64,000 bases of DNA from Ichthyophis bannanicus (lineage: Eukaryota; Chordata; Amphibia; Gymnophiona; Ichthyophiidae): positions 244,856,869-244,920,868 of the forward strand of contig CM066035.1 of assembly GCA_033557465.1 (NCBI GenBank). The letters are read 5' to 3'. The notes beneath the pieces were generated by a model that was not told the origin of the DNA, did not search any database, and was given only the letters and a program-made list of their open reading frames with translations. The translations under genes and the position numbers were made by a program. Of the stretch, positions 22,679-33,500 are shown in pieces. How positions within the stretch are numbered: the stretch's first letter is position 1; each line of letters begins with the position of its first letter.

Positions 22679-22936
22679 TTAATCTGTCAGCCAGTGAGTT
22701 GTCCTGGCCCAGCAGGTATACTGCCTGTAAGAGAGTGCCCTGCTGCACTGCGTAGGAGTAGCGGGCCATCGCCTCATTGCAGAGGGTGCAGGACCCTGTA
22801 CCCATGTTTGTTCACACAGAACAAAGGTCTGGACCAACACTGGTTGGCGCCGTAGGCAGAGGCAAAAGGCTCGAAGGGCTAGGTGAATTGCCTGCAATTC
22901 TAGGAGGTTGATCTGCTGGTTGCTCTCGTCCTGCAT
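22679..22936 (-). pseudogene. DIRS RNase H fragment (copy C1)
   Basis: The frame begins with NQQINLLELQAIHLALRAFC, the RNase H segment that in copy B reads NLLELRAIYLAL (about 41362-41400). The rest is out of frame. The fragment ends at the truncation point of C1. Confidence 0.6.
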
Positions 22937-23293
22937 AACACAGAAAGAGGGAAATTCTAAATAAAAGCACAGTATCAGACTTGAGAATGACTAGCAATGG
23001 TGAGAGGAACTCATCAAGCATACTGTCACTTTTGCTTCTTTCCAACATTCATTTATATGCATTTCATATAGTGATTATAACGGTTTTGGTAAAAGTTGCC
23101 ATGCCAATCACATGCAAAACTGAGAAGAAGAAAAAAAGAGAAGGACTAGAAATCTCAAGGGTGAGAAAAACTGCAAAATGCAAAGATAAACATAACTCCT
23201 TGAGTGTTAAACTGAACATCTGCATGAACTAACAAGGAGGTAGATTGCCTACCACAAGAAAGGTAAAAGTTAGTGCTCAAATGCCAGAGAAGT
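22937..23293. other. Unassigned sequence
   Basis: A plus-strand frame of 83 codons (22981-23232) is lysine-rich and unrecognised. The segment lies between the C1 truncation point and the left TSD of the hAT element. Confidence 0.4.
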
Positions 23294-24469
23294 GTTGTTG
23301 TCAGGGCCGGATTTACCTTGAGTGAGGCCCTATGCCAACAAAAATTGTGGGCCCCCAGCAGGGGCGGCCCAAGGGGGGTGTGGGCCTCATTTGCATAAGG
23401 GGCCTCGTTTGCATAAATATTTGCATAATGTTACCATATACTAACTTTTAGTAAACGTGCCTCTTAATGAGTGTATGGATAAAGAAAGACTAAAAGATTT
23501 CTACATTACTATAATCCAGTGCCAACTGCCAGACACATTAGGAACTACTACAAACACTGCCCATAGTAAACCCGCCGTATCCTAACAGCACTACCAGGAC
23601 TCACAAAGCACCATACTCTACCAATCAAAAGGCAACACTGCAAATATTAAACCAATACATTTCAGAGAACAACAATACATGACCTACTGGGGAAAGAGAC
23701 CAAGTGGCAATGTCAAATAGGAATTATATAAACAGAACACCTCAGCTCAGTTACACATGCAGAACATAGACCATCACCAAACAAGTAATCACATTTTAGA
23801 AACAGGAAGACAATAATTAAACTGGGAATCCCAAAAGCCAAACTTGGAATGTACAACACTGTAGAAATAAAACTATACATTAATTTGCTCTTGTACTAAA
23901 CAAAGCGCAGACGTTAATGATGCACATTTACCAGAGCTGACATATTCCAATTAATAAATTCAAAATAAAGAGATATTTTTCTACCTTTTGTGCATTTTTT
24001 TCAGCTGCAATTGCTCCAGCCACTTTCTTCTGGTTTCTTCATGTCTTCTGCTAACTCTCCATCGTCTGCTGTCCATTTGTCCTTTCTTCTCTCTTCTAGT
24101 TTTTTTCCATTCTCTCTCTACATCTGCTTTAACATACTAATCTTTCTCCTTTTGCTCTTTCCTCATTCCTATTTCATCCAGTCAAATTTTACCCCTCCAT
24201 CCTCAATCCCCACTTACTCTCCCAATACCCGGCCAATTGTAGATTTTTTTATCCCTCCCACACAAAATATTTTTCCCTTCTCCATTTTACTCTTCCAGCC
24301 CCATCCCATTCTAATCCTCCCCCAACATCAGCTCCCTTCTAGTTCCAGCCTCACCCAGCATCCATTCCCTTCTAGTCCCTGCATCAGCCCATTTCCAGTC
24401 CTAGCCACCCATCAGCCCATTTCCAGTCCTAGCAACCCCCCAACCCAATACCAGTCCTAACCCCCCATC

Positions 24470-25262
24470 ACCCCATTTTCAGTTTAAGCCCCCCCTATAA
24501 CCCATTACCAGTCCTAACCCCCCATCAGCCCACTTCCAGTCCTAACCCCATCAACCCATTTCCAGTCAGCCCCCCATAGCCCATTGCCAGTCCTAACCCC
24601 CCCCATCAGCCCATCAGCCCACAGCCCATTACCAGTCCTAACCCCATCAGCCCACCTCCAGTCTTAACCCCCCCCCCAGCCCATTTCCAGTCCTAACCCC
24701 CCCCCCATAGCCCATTACCAGACAGCCCCCATCAGCCCACAGCCCATTACCAGTCTTAACCCCCCCAAAGCCCATTACCAGTTCTAAACCCCCCCAACAG
24801 CCCATTATCAGTCCTAACCCCATCAGCCCACCTCCAGTCTTAACCCCCCAGCCCATTTCCAGTCCTAGCCCCCCCAGAGCCCATTCCCAGACAGCCCCCA
24901 CCAGCCCACCGCCCATTACCAGTCTTAAACCCCCCAAACCCCATTACCAGTTCTAAACACCCCCCCCAACAGCCCATTACCAGTCCTAACCCCATCAGCC
25001 CACCTCCAGTCTTAACCCCCCCCAGCCCATTTCCAGTCCTATCCCCCCCCATAGCCCATTACCAGACAGCCCCCATCATCCCACAGCCCATTACCATTCT
25101 TAACCCCCCCAAAGCCCATTACCAGTTCTAACCCCCCCCCAACAGCCCACAGCCCATTACCAGTCCTCCTAATCAGCCCACCTCCAGCCTTAATCCCCCC
25201 AACCCATTTCCAGTCCCAGTCCCAACCCATTTCCAGCCCCAGTCCCAGCCCCCCCAATTACC
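24470..25262. repeat. Higher-order minisatellite inside the hAT element
   Basis: The basic unit is about 25-28 bases (consensus near AGCCCATTACCAGTCCTAAC plus a variable C run). Units form a larger period of about 175 bases: the marker CACCTCCAGTC recurs at 24653, 24829, 25001 and (as CACCTCCAGCC) 25179, giving spacings of 176, 172 and 178. The repeat is C-rich on the plus strand and nearly G-free. Confidence 0.85.
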
Positions 25263-25320
25263 AGTCCTACCCCCTCCCCCTCCCCCTCCCCTGGCCTAAA
25301 GTAAAATTTATTAAAAAAAA

Positions 25321-25708
25321 AAAACCTGCTGGCTGCCGCCGCGGGGCCCCCTCTGCTGCCGCGGCAGCATGGACAGACCCGCGGGGGCCCCCTCGGTAAG
25401 CTCGGTCCCTCCCTCCGTGCCTCCGTGTCTCCCTCCGTGCAGGCTGTTAGAGACGCGAAGGCAGACTGTCTCCTTCGCGTCTCTGTTAAGCCCGCAGGGG
25501 CTGATGGGAAATTTCCCATCAGCCCTGCGGGCTTAACAGAGACGGGAAGGCAGAAGGAGACAGTCTGCCTTCGCGTCTCTAACAGCCTGCACGGAGGGAG
25601 ACACGGAGGCACGGAGGGAGGGACCGAGCTTACAGAGGGGGCCCCCGCGGGTCAGTCCATGCTGCCGCGGCAGCAGAGGGGGCCCCGCGGCGGCAGCCAG
25701 CAGGTTTT
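25321..25708. repeat. Near-perfect palindrome of about 390 bp
   Basis: Two arms of roughly 190 bases are reverse complements around the centre between 25511 and 25512 (GATGGGAAATTTCCCATC). Matching outer landmarks are AACCTGCTGGCTGCCGCCGC on the left and its complement ending at 25708. The only clear break is a short indel where CTCCTTCGCGTCTC on the left faces an arm version with an extra CTGCCTTCC-like segment. Smaller palindromes such as CTGCTGCCGCGGCAGCAG occur within each arm. The arms are GC-rich and flanked by A-rich runs. Confidence 0.9.
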
Positions 25709-25825
25709 CTTTTATTTTATTAAAAAAAAAAGCCTAACTACTTCAATTTTTGTGGGCCCTTTGCAGCTGTGGGCCCTACGCCATGGCGTACATGGCGTAT
25801 AGCTAAATCCGGCCCTGGTTGTTGT

Positions 25826-26240
25826 CACGTCAGTCCATTTGGATATGTGGAAATAAGTGTCCAATAAAAATGTTTCACTTACAGCTTGTTTATTGACCCT
25901 TATTCCCATATGTTCAAATGCTACACATGGATCTGATTTTCAGCATACTCACAGTCCAATATACATGAGTGATTGCTCTCTTGGGTAACCTTCCTTTCAT
26001 CAGAGTAGTACACAATAAGAAAATAATAATATTGTCTGAGGGAATCTCAAAAAGGGGAACACAGAAAAGAATGCCAAGACAAGCTGAAAGAAGCGGGGAA
26101 AGTAGTCAGGATAGTATGGGTGAAAGCAGAACACCACTATGGTTGTATGTCAGTGAAAGGAGGACCTACAGTAGAGGGATTATAAAACTGAGCAGAAAAG
26201 AAGGACTGTGTGGAGGAGAAGGGATTGAAGAATTGCCAGT
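25826..26240. other. Unassigned sequence before the PLE
   Basis: This joins the hAT right flank to the start of PLE homology. It contains the first ~90 codons of the long open frame that begins at 25969, but they show no PLE similarity and look like a chance extension upstream of a 5'-truncated insertion. Confidence 0.5.
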
Positions 26241-27687
26241 TGTTGGTCAGGACATATATTTGGCTACTATTCCCGATGTTATTTTGGCAACGCTTGATGT
26301 TACATCACTCTACACTGTAATTCCTCAGCTGGACGCTCATGGTGTTATAATGGAAGCGCTAGCCTTGCGGGGCGATCTTTCAGCTGGCCAGCTTGGTCTT
26401 TTGTCGGATCTGGCGGCCCTTGCATTATATAATAATTTTTTTGCTTTTGATGGGGTCCTGTATCATCAAATAGGTGGGGTGGCTATGGGCGCTACCTGTG
26501 CTCCTTCAGTCGCAAATTTATATATGCGACGCTTTGAACAGCAATGGATTGATTCGTCTCCGTTTCGACAGCACATCTGCCTTTGGCGGCGCTACATCGA
26601 CGATATTTTTTTGATATGGCAGGGTACCCCAGCGAGTCTGCAAGAATTTTTTGTTTGGCTTAATGGTTGTAATGCTCATTTGAAGTTTACCCTGCATCAC
26701 CACATGGACTGCCTTCCCTTTCTGGATGTTTTGGTCTGTAAAACCTTGACAGGCTGGCTTACCTCAGTGCATCGGAAAGGGACTGACCGTAACACACTCC
26801 TTCATTATAAAAGTGCCCATCCGGGTCCCCTGAAGAATAGTTTACCATTCTCGCAGTTTGTGCGCTTCCGGCGCAATTGCACTCATGTTCAAATGTACAA
26901 AACTCAATCTTGTGTGCTGAAAAAGAATTTTCTTAAGAGAGGCTATCCTCGGCTTGTTGTTAACCAGGCGTATAAAAGAGCCTTGCATCTTAATCGAGAC
27001 CTGCTTGTGCATCCTTGCAGGACATCAGTTGACCAGTCTGAGGCTGATTCCTCTGTTAATTTGATTACAAAGTTTTCTCCCTTCAGTGTACAGCTTAAAC
27101 GGATTATTCATCGGCATGCGAATGTGCTGCATAGCATTCCTGGTTTAGAAACTAAGAATGTACGCTGCGTGTGGCAGCGGAATAGAAATTTTAAAGAACT
27201 ACTTAGTCCTGCAGTGCTTCGGCCGTTTATCTCCCCTCTTCCTGTGCAAGGTGGCCACGTCAAGTGTGGTGAATGTGATATCTGTACTATTACTAAAGAG
27301 TTGAGTGAATTTCACTATCAAGGCAACATCTATCGGCTCAGACATCATACCTCCTGTATTTCTACTTTTGTGATATACTGCATTTTATGTCCGTGTGGGC
27401 TTGCCTACATTGGTAAAACCACCCGAATGTTTAAAGCCAGGATGAATGAGCACAAGAGTAGGCTTAAATGCCAACGCCGTGAAGCTCCAATTGTTGAACA
27501 CTGTCTTAGCCTGCAACACACATTTTCTGAACTACAATGCTTCTGTCTAGACAAAGTTGGTTCTGCACAACACAGTAAAACTAGAGATTGTACGCTGTCC
27601 TGGTTTGAACAACGGTGGATTCATCGTGTTGGTTCAGTTTCTCCCTCTGGTCTCAATGTCCGAGTTGAATGGGAAGCACGTGTGTAG
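26241..27687 (+). CDS. PLE reverse transcriptase with GIY-YIG endonuclease
   Basis: The reading frame is intact to the stop at 27687. The open frame itself starts upstream at 25969 (572 codons), but PLE homology begins only near residue 90. RT motif A is seen as LDVTSLYT (about residue 110), motif B as GGVAMGATCAPSVANLYM (about 168) and the catalytic motif C as YIDDIF (about 208). A cysteine-rich linker (CGECDICT) precedes the GIY-YIG domain, visible as FVIYCILCPC then LAYIGKTTRMFKARMNEHKS (about 465-500). PLEs prime reverse transcription on nicked or exposed DNA ends; the GIY-YIG domain supplies the nick. The conserved residues are present, but the missing N-terminus makes independent activity unlikely. 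The long uninterrupted frame suggests a young insertion compared with its neighbours. Confidence 0.8.
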
Positions 27688-27922
27688 TTCTTGCCCTTTA
27701 ACTAATCAATCAGCTGGGCCTATAAGTGTGTAGTCCGCATGCGTGGCTTTCGGCAGCAGTTAGTAATGCTTCCGTTCCTGCAGTTGGCCGTAAGCAACCT
27801 GCTTTGCTCCCTTTCCGTTTTAGATGTCTTCTTCCAGCACACTAAGGAAAGTATGTGCTTTTTACAAAACTAATGCATTCCTGTTTTCTATCATCTAGTG
27901 TTCTCGCTATCCTCTGCCTGTC

Positions 27923-27983
27923 ACCCCCTGAAGAAACCTGCTCGGGTGAAACGCAATAACAGCGCGATTGAGAGCGTTGGGGT
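27923..27983 (+). ncRNA. Hammerhead ribozyme-like motif in PLE 3' region (copy 1)
   Basis: The order matches a type I hammerhead. Helix I 5' strand ACCCC (27923-27927) is followed by core CUGAAGA (27928-27934), one unpaired A, stem II ACCU/GGGU (27936-27939 with 27944-27947), then GAA (27948-27950). Helix III is ACGC/GCGU (27951-27954 with 27974-27977) with a 19-base loop. U27978 is the predicted cleavage site, and the helix I 3' strand GGGGU is 27979-27983. Hammerheads in PLEs are established knowledge. The extra A before stem II departs from the canonical core. Confidence 0.65.
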
Positions 27984-28399
27984 CGGAGCGGGGATGAGAT
28001 GATGGCTATGCAGCAGTTCAAGCAATACGTTTTCAGCTAAGTTATGCTATTCACTCTCCTACACTGGCTTTGAAGAATTTGTCAAGAGAAATATTGCTAT
28101 TATCTGTGTTAAAGGAGCTAGTGATAGCTATTCTGTGGAGCAACATAATACCTAAGGTCGTTGATGCAAGAAAGGGCTTTTACTGTGCTCTGTTGGTGAA
28201 CACTGCCTTGAGTATACGGTTTGCCCGTTAAAGTCTGAGACCTTCTGTCGCTTCAAATATCTTTGCTTGAATTCTGCCTTTTCTACTCTTTAAGTGAATG
28301 CATAATAGTTTTTTTGATTTTGATACAGTATACTTTCATGTGTTAGATACAGAGCTTTTCCTCTGGTTTGACAGGACATATATTATGGCAGTGTGGAAG

Positions 28400-30060
28400 A
28401 TGTCTCTCATAGTACTAGAAGAACTGAGTGTGAACAAAGCTATGGGACCAAATGGAATGTATTCCAAGGCAGCTCAGATAGGTCCTGGCAGGAACGCCAA
28501 TGGATCCGTTCAGAAGATCTCTAGGGAAATTAGTGGCTCTGGAGAAATGGAGATGGGCAAATTGTGTCCCTCTTCATGACAGCAACAACCAAGAGAAAAT
28601 TTGAACCTATGGGCCAGCTAGTTTTACCTTGATGTGGGAAAGTTCATGGAAACTCTATCAACGGAAATGATAGTGTATTGCAGAGTCTGAAACAGCATGG
28701 TTTTACCAGAGGACGATTGCGCCCTATATATCAATTTCTTTGACTGGGGACTAAAGAATTTGATCAAAGGCACATGCTGGATGTGGGTTACTTGAATTTC
28801 AGCAAACATATATGAGGCTCAAAATTAACTGAGCAGCCTGGATTGGACTGAATTAGAAATTGATTGTGAGACAGAAAACAGACAGCAGTGATGAATGGAA
28901 TTTTTCATGAGGAACGAAGGGCCATTACTAGAAAGATTCAGGAATCTGTCCTTATGCTGGATCTATTCAATACCTTTGTGAGTGATACGACAAAGAGGAA
29001 AGAAAGAAAAGCTTAGCTTTTAGCAAATGAAACTAAGTTTTGCAACAGTACCAGTTTTTGATAAGTCACCAATGCTGAATCTCACAGCCCTGATGGGATC
29101 CATATTGAGAGCTTTCTAATTAAAGATTCATCATTCTGAATCTCATTGTTGGAACAAAAATGAATAAACTGCAGTTTGCGGAGAACTGAATTGAACTAAA
29201 TCGGAATATGAAATGCAAGGATTGATAATGAACTTGATGTTTATAAGGATTTTTACATACATTCTTAAAAATCAATTGAAAAATTGGGCTTGAACCAATG
29301 ATGAGTTTTAGAAGCAAAATCTAAGCTGTGGATAATAACTTTTCAGCTCTGATCAATTGTGGTCCTGAGCTCTCATTTTATGAGCTTGATGGCAAAGCTG
29401 AAACATTAGGATATCTGGTGGATGTTGTATCTAGGGCATATAAAAGAGCTTTAAATACCTTTTCAAATCCATGCTAAAGGCTCACCTCTGAGGCTGCTTT
29501 TGCATCCTGATTCCTTATTTCCCTTGTGTCTCCTTACCCTTCCCTATTCTACCCTTATTCTTATCTTTTGTCTTGTCTGTCTTAATTAGATTGTAAGCTC
29601 TGATGAGTAGGGACAGTCTTTAAATGTGTATGTTCAGTGCTGCGTATGTCTTGTAGCGCTTTATAAATGATTAATAGTAGTAATAATAGTAGTGGATGTT
29701 CTTGAGGGAGTAGACAGAGTAAGTAGTGATCTGAGAAAGCTCAATAAATGGCAGAGTGCTTGGCAGTAAAGATTTAAAGCAAAAAGTGTAGTCATGCGTT
29801 TGAGGGCAGAAATCCAAAGGAATCATGCGCAAAAGAGGAACAGATACTGATGTGTACTAATAAGGGCAGATCTTGGGATGATCATATCTGATGATCTCAA
29901 AATACCAGAATAGAATGATAAGGCAGTGGCTAGCACCAAAGGAACAGAGATGGGCCTAATCAACAACAACAAAAAGGAAGTGATTAATGCATCTGCACAG
30001 GCTACAGAAGCTCAAGAATAAATTCTGTAGCAAAGTATTTCTGCAGCAGTTTCTGAAATT
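28400..30060 (+). pseudogene. Old, highly decayed CR1 LINE
   Basis: Fragments of CR1 RT can be read in order on the plus strand across several frames. They are VNKAMGPNGM (normally NKAPGPDGI), QHGFTRGR, LDVGYLNFSK (decayed VYLDFSKAFD), ESVLMLDLFNTFVSD (decayed GSVLGPLLFNIFINDL), LLANETKFC (decayed KFADDTKL), and near 29700-29800 DLRKLNKWQSAW. A foreign tail interrupts it at about 29430-29690. The divergence is far greater than in the other CR1 copies here, so this is probably the oldest one. Confidence 0.6.
29430..29690 (+). mobile_element. Retroelement 3' tail inserted in old CR1
   Basis: This contains TTAGATTGTAAGCTCTGATG, GAGTAGGGACAGTC, CTTGTAGCGCTTTATAAATG and a final TAGTAGTAATAATAGTAG run. 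GGTGGATGTT occurs before (about 29410) and GTGGATGTT after (about 29691), which would be a target duplication. The same tail family appears inverted at 35318-35860. Confidence 0.55.
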
Positions 30061-30539
30061 TTGCAACAATTATTTGCATATTAAATCATATACAATTGTT
30101 TCATACTTTACATAAATAAAGTTTTTTTACTGAGGCTTCTGGTGTATTCAAATAATACTTTTTGGGGTGAAATCTGATTGATCTTGGTGACTAGGTACAG
30201 GGGGATAGAATATGGAGGTGTATAGAAGTGATATGAGGAAGAGAATGATAACTTGGAGCAGAGGGAGGAGAAAGAAAGAAAGTGGGAAGCTCATGCATCA
30301 GGCAAGGTGAGGAAGGAAAGATGGATCTGTTCTTATACCCTTTCTCCCAATAATACCTTCTCACTCAAATATACCCAACATCCCCTCACTGATTCCATAT
30401 CCCCTCTAATAACCCTAACCTGCTCACACAAATTCTGCACTCCCTCTGATCCCCTTCTTCACTCTCACCACAATCCTTCTGATCTCCTTCATTCTCAGGT
30501 TCAATTCCCTCTCTCACTCTCATGCAACTAAAAACCTTT
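30061..30539. other. Unassigned, pyrimidine-rich sequence
   Basis: Between the old CR1 and the L2-like element lies unremarkable sequence that becomes C/T-rich from 30340 to 30530. Its open frames have biased composition only and show no family resemblance. Confidence 0.4.
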
Positions 30540-33500
30540 TTCCTCCTGCTCTGATTTGGGCTTACTTTGACTTTGTGCGTAGCAGTGGCATTGCTTCCGG
30601 CTGCATCCTCTTTTGTGCACTTTGAGGCCGGAATGCTGTGTTTTGAATTACAGGAACACTGTAGCATTATGCGAGTCAAAAACAGACACATTAACCCCAG
30701 GCTACTCAGGAAGAGGAAGCACTCCGATGTGCAACACCCCGCTGCTATCTGTTCAATCTAAGAAAACCTTAGCGCCAGACTGAGATCGGACTCCTTTTAC
30801 CATCATCTGCAGCCCTCATCAGCATCGGGTAAGGGGAGTGGGCAAGAAAGCTTCCCTCGCACCCCCCCCCCCACGTCCATGGCTAATCAGGACCAACAGG
30901 AAGGTCTCAGCCACAAGATAAAGCAACACTGGTTCAGGTTCACCCACGCCTGAGGGCCTCACTAGAGGGCCCATTCGCATGGCCCTTAGGCAGGGATCGC
31001 AGGTGGCCTCTCTATCACCAGTAGACGCAAGCACAAGTCAACAGCCCAAGAAGTTAGCAACCCCAACCGTCATCCAGTTCAGGGAGCGGGCTGAAACTCC
31101 TCCCACTCCTTGCACTATATGTCAATCAAGCCCATCACTCGGCAGCCTACATACCAGCAACGGATCACGAACCAAGTATCCTAGAAAATAAGGCTGAAAA
31201 TTACCATCAATCAGCTAGTCTCAAAACAGTTTAACGCTACCCTAACATCTTCTGCGCCTTATGAACCCAGCATCATTCCTTTCCAACACCAAGTCTGGCT
31301 ACAAGCTCCACAAGACCCAGAGATCCATAACAGATGCTCCCAGTTTGAAAGCCATCCAAGGGCTTAAGCAGCATGCCATAACACTGCCCTCACCTCAGCT
31401 ATGGTAAGTGTGCATTCCGCCACCACTTCCAGCACGCCATTCACAATGGACACCTGAAGACACCTTACCAACCAAGTAAGATTCTATTAATGAGCCAAAC
31501 ATAGCCTCCAAAATACTTTACCTTAACGTTATGCCCCCTATATACCAAGCATAAGACCCTTTAAACCAAGTAACAACACAGTGATAATTACAAAGTACAT
31601 GGTCTGCTTCTTCATAGCTAACAAGAGTTACCACCTACACCTACCTATTTACCATATTCTCCGATTCATGCATTGTCCCCACTGCACACTTAATTTTACC
31701 TTATCTAATGCACTACAGTTCTGAATTTACATTGTTTGTATCTATAACTCGGATCAGCAACATCAACTGTACTTACTGCATATCCTACAATGGAGAACAA
31801 CAAAGCCTTTGCATGTGCAATATACCTCCTAATGCTAATACTTATGATATCTAATACCCTCTCCCTACAGTATGAAGCAACACAACATTGCCCCATTCCC
31901 ATCATCCAAAACCACGCCAGACATAACCTAAATCACCATCACTATGGAAATACTTACCCTAAAGTACACTTCATAGGACATTATAAGACCCACCATAGAT
32001 TAATCTATATCAACCCTCTTCCAATAAACGGGGCCCAAAAAACACCAAACATCCTAGTACCTTTAAAATGCATTCTAATTAAAACTAGATCTATCAGGAA
32101 CAAAAATCCCAGTAATTATTGACCTGGTTAAGGATGAAAGCCCTGACATACTTTGTGCCACAGAAACCTGGCTTGCTGACTCAGATAACATCTTGCTTAA
32201 CCAGCTAAGTATAAATGGATACAACCTCTTCAAGTGCCCCAGAGACTTCAAAAGAGAAGGTGGAGCACTCATATTAAGTAAAAAAAAAAAAAGAACTAAA
32301 TACTTCCCCAGCATATGCAGCAACTTAAATGGGATGGACATAGTTAAAATTGAAAGGAAAAATCTGACTATATGCCTCCTTTACAGACCTCCCTCCTCTA
32401 ACCACAACAACCTAACCTCAATCCTAGAATCAGCCTGCTCATCCTCACAAAGGAAACCATACATCATACTAGGTGACTTTAATCTACCATCTCTCCACAT
32501 AACACAAACATCTTTATTCCTTGAATCAATGGCAGACATGGGCTTTCAGCAGATAATAAGCATGCCCACTCACACTAAGGGCAATATTTTAGACCTGGTA
32601 TTTCTCCCAAAAGCATCTATAGAGCACCCTCTCTATTCTCCTCCCCAAAAACACAAGTCCCATGGTCTGACCATTACCTAGTACATTTCACCCTCCCAAT
32701 TCTCCCCCCTCCCCCCAATCTCAAAACACACTACTTCCAAACAAGTGATTTAGACAATTTGATAAGGACACCCTCCTGAAAAACATTTTACCTCAGCTAA
32801 AAACCCAATCATCAGATCTCAATGATACCCTAATTAATTGGAATACCACAATACAAAGAGCAGCAATACCCACAAACCTACATGCAAAAACTACCCATAA
32901 ACAGTCCGAGAAATGGTACTCTGGTGAACGAGCAAAACTGAAAAAAGAACTAAGGAAACTTGAGCATAAATGGAGATCCACCAAAACCCCTGAAGATAAG
33001 GGCTGTCATGTAGAGGCAATTAACACTTACAAAGAAGTGCTCAACAATGGAAAGAAGGACTACCACACCAAAATACTTAATAAAGACCTCAACCGCCAGA
33101 GAGAACTCGTTGAAATCGTGAAATCACTAACTGAAACCCCACAAAACGAACCTAATAACATTAGCATAAAGCCTCAAACGCTAGCTGACTACTATGCAGT
33201 CAAACTAAAAAGAAAGAACCTTACAGATGCCACCCCCCCCCCCCAACCATCCCATAACCCATAGCATATGGCACACATTCCACCTAATAGACCAAAAACA
33301 ACTTCTCCATACTATCACAAAAATTAACACCACAACTTCACCCCTGTCCCGTAGCTTGGATTAAAACTATGAAAATGGAACTAGCTCCTTACCTTCTCAA
33401 CACAGTTAACCAATCCCTCTAACAAGGAGTCATGCCAAAAGATCTTAAACTCATTATGATTCGACCAATCCTGAAAAACAAAACCCTCAACGAGGAAGAC

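Larger units (their letters stand above)
20711..22936 (-). mobile_element. DIRS retrotransposon copy C1, 5'-truncated
   Basis: Minus orientation. The 3' end starts at AGCATAGTTACTCACCTGTA (20711), and the internal complementary region lies at 20943-21031. Upstream in element sense come the tyrosine recombinase (about 21035-22600) and the end of RNase H (22679-22936). Homology stops abruptly at 22936, so gag and RT are lost. Its terminal sequences (CAGGGACAGCAGGAATGAGT and CCTCACATA instead of CTTCACATA) group it with copy C2 rather than A or B. Confidence 0.8.
23302..25817. mobile_element. Non-autonomous hAT transposon, 2.5 kb, perfect 8-bp TSD
   Basis: The left end reads CAGGGCCGGATTTACC and the right end, inverted, CAGGGCCGGATTTAGC, so the terminal inverted repeats match for 14 bases. 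GTTGTTGT flanks both sides exactly (23294-23301 and 25818-25825). The 8-bp duplication and CAGGG ends are hAT hallmarks. No transposase frame is visible. The left third is AT-rich, with three octamer-like motifs near 23389-23426. A pyrimidine-rich strand follows (about 23990-24470), then a higher-order minisatellite (about 24470-25262) and a GC-rich palindrome of about 390 bp (25321-25708). The identical TSD suggests a fairly recent insertion. Confidence 0.85.
26241..28290 (+). mobile_element. Penelope-like element (PLE), 5'-truncated, copy 1
   Basis: A plus-strand PLE with RT followed by a GIY-YIG endonuclease and a 3' region carrying a hammerhead-ribozyme-like fold (27923-27983). The RT fingers upstream of motif A are missing, so the element is 5'-truncated near 26241. 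The 3' boundary is set only roughly, where similarity to PLE-like sequence fades. Its 3' region has the same motif order as the second PLE at 38033-39330. Confidence 0.8.

Noticed and set aside
24647..25257. Minus-strand glycine-rich open frames (GGL/MG repeats)
   Set aside because: Translation of the C-rich minisatellite; the frames follow the repeat period and have no gene context.
24240..25262. CRISPR-like array from regular repeats
   Set aside because: Units are adjacent, degenerate and without unique spacers, in a vertebrate transposon context.
25969..26240. N-terminal ~90 codons of the 572-codon open frame as part of the PLE protein
   Set aside because: They show no PLE motif, and homology begins abruptly near 26241. 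Best explained as chance in-frame flanking sequence upstream of a 5'-truncated insertion.
28298..28579. 93-codon open frame as a host gene
   Set aside because: It contains the decayed CR1 motif NKAMGPNGM, and further CR1 RT motifs follow in order downstream.
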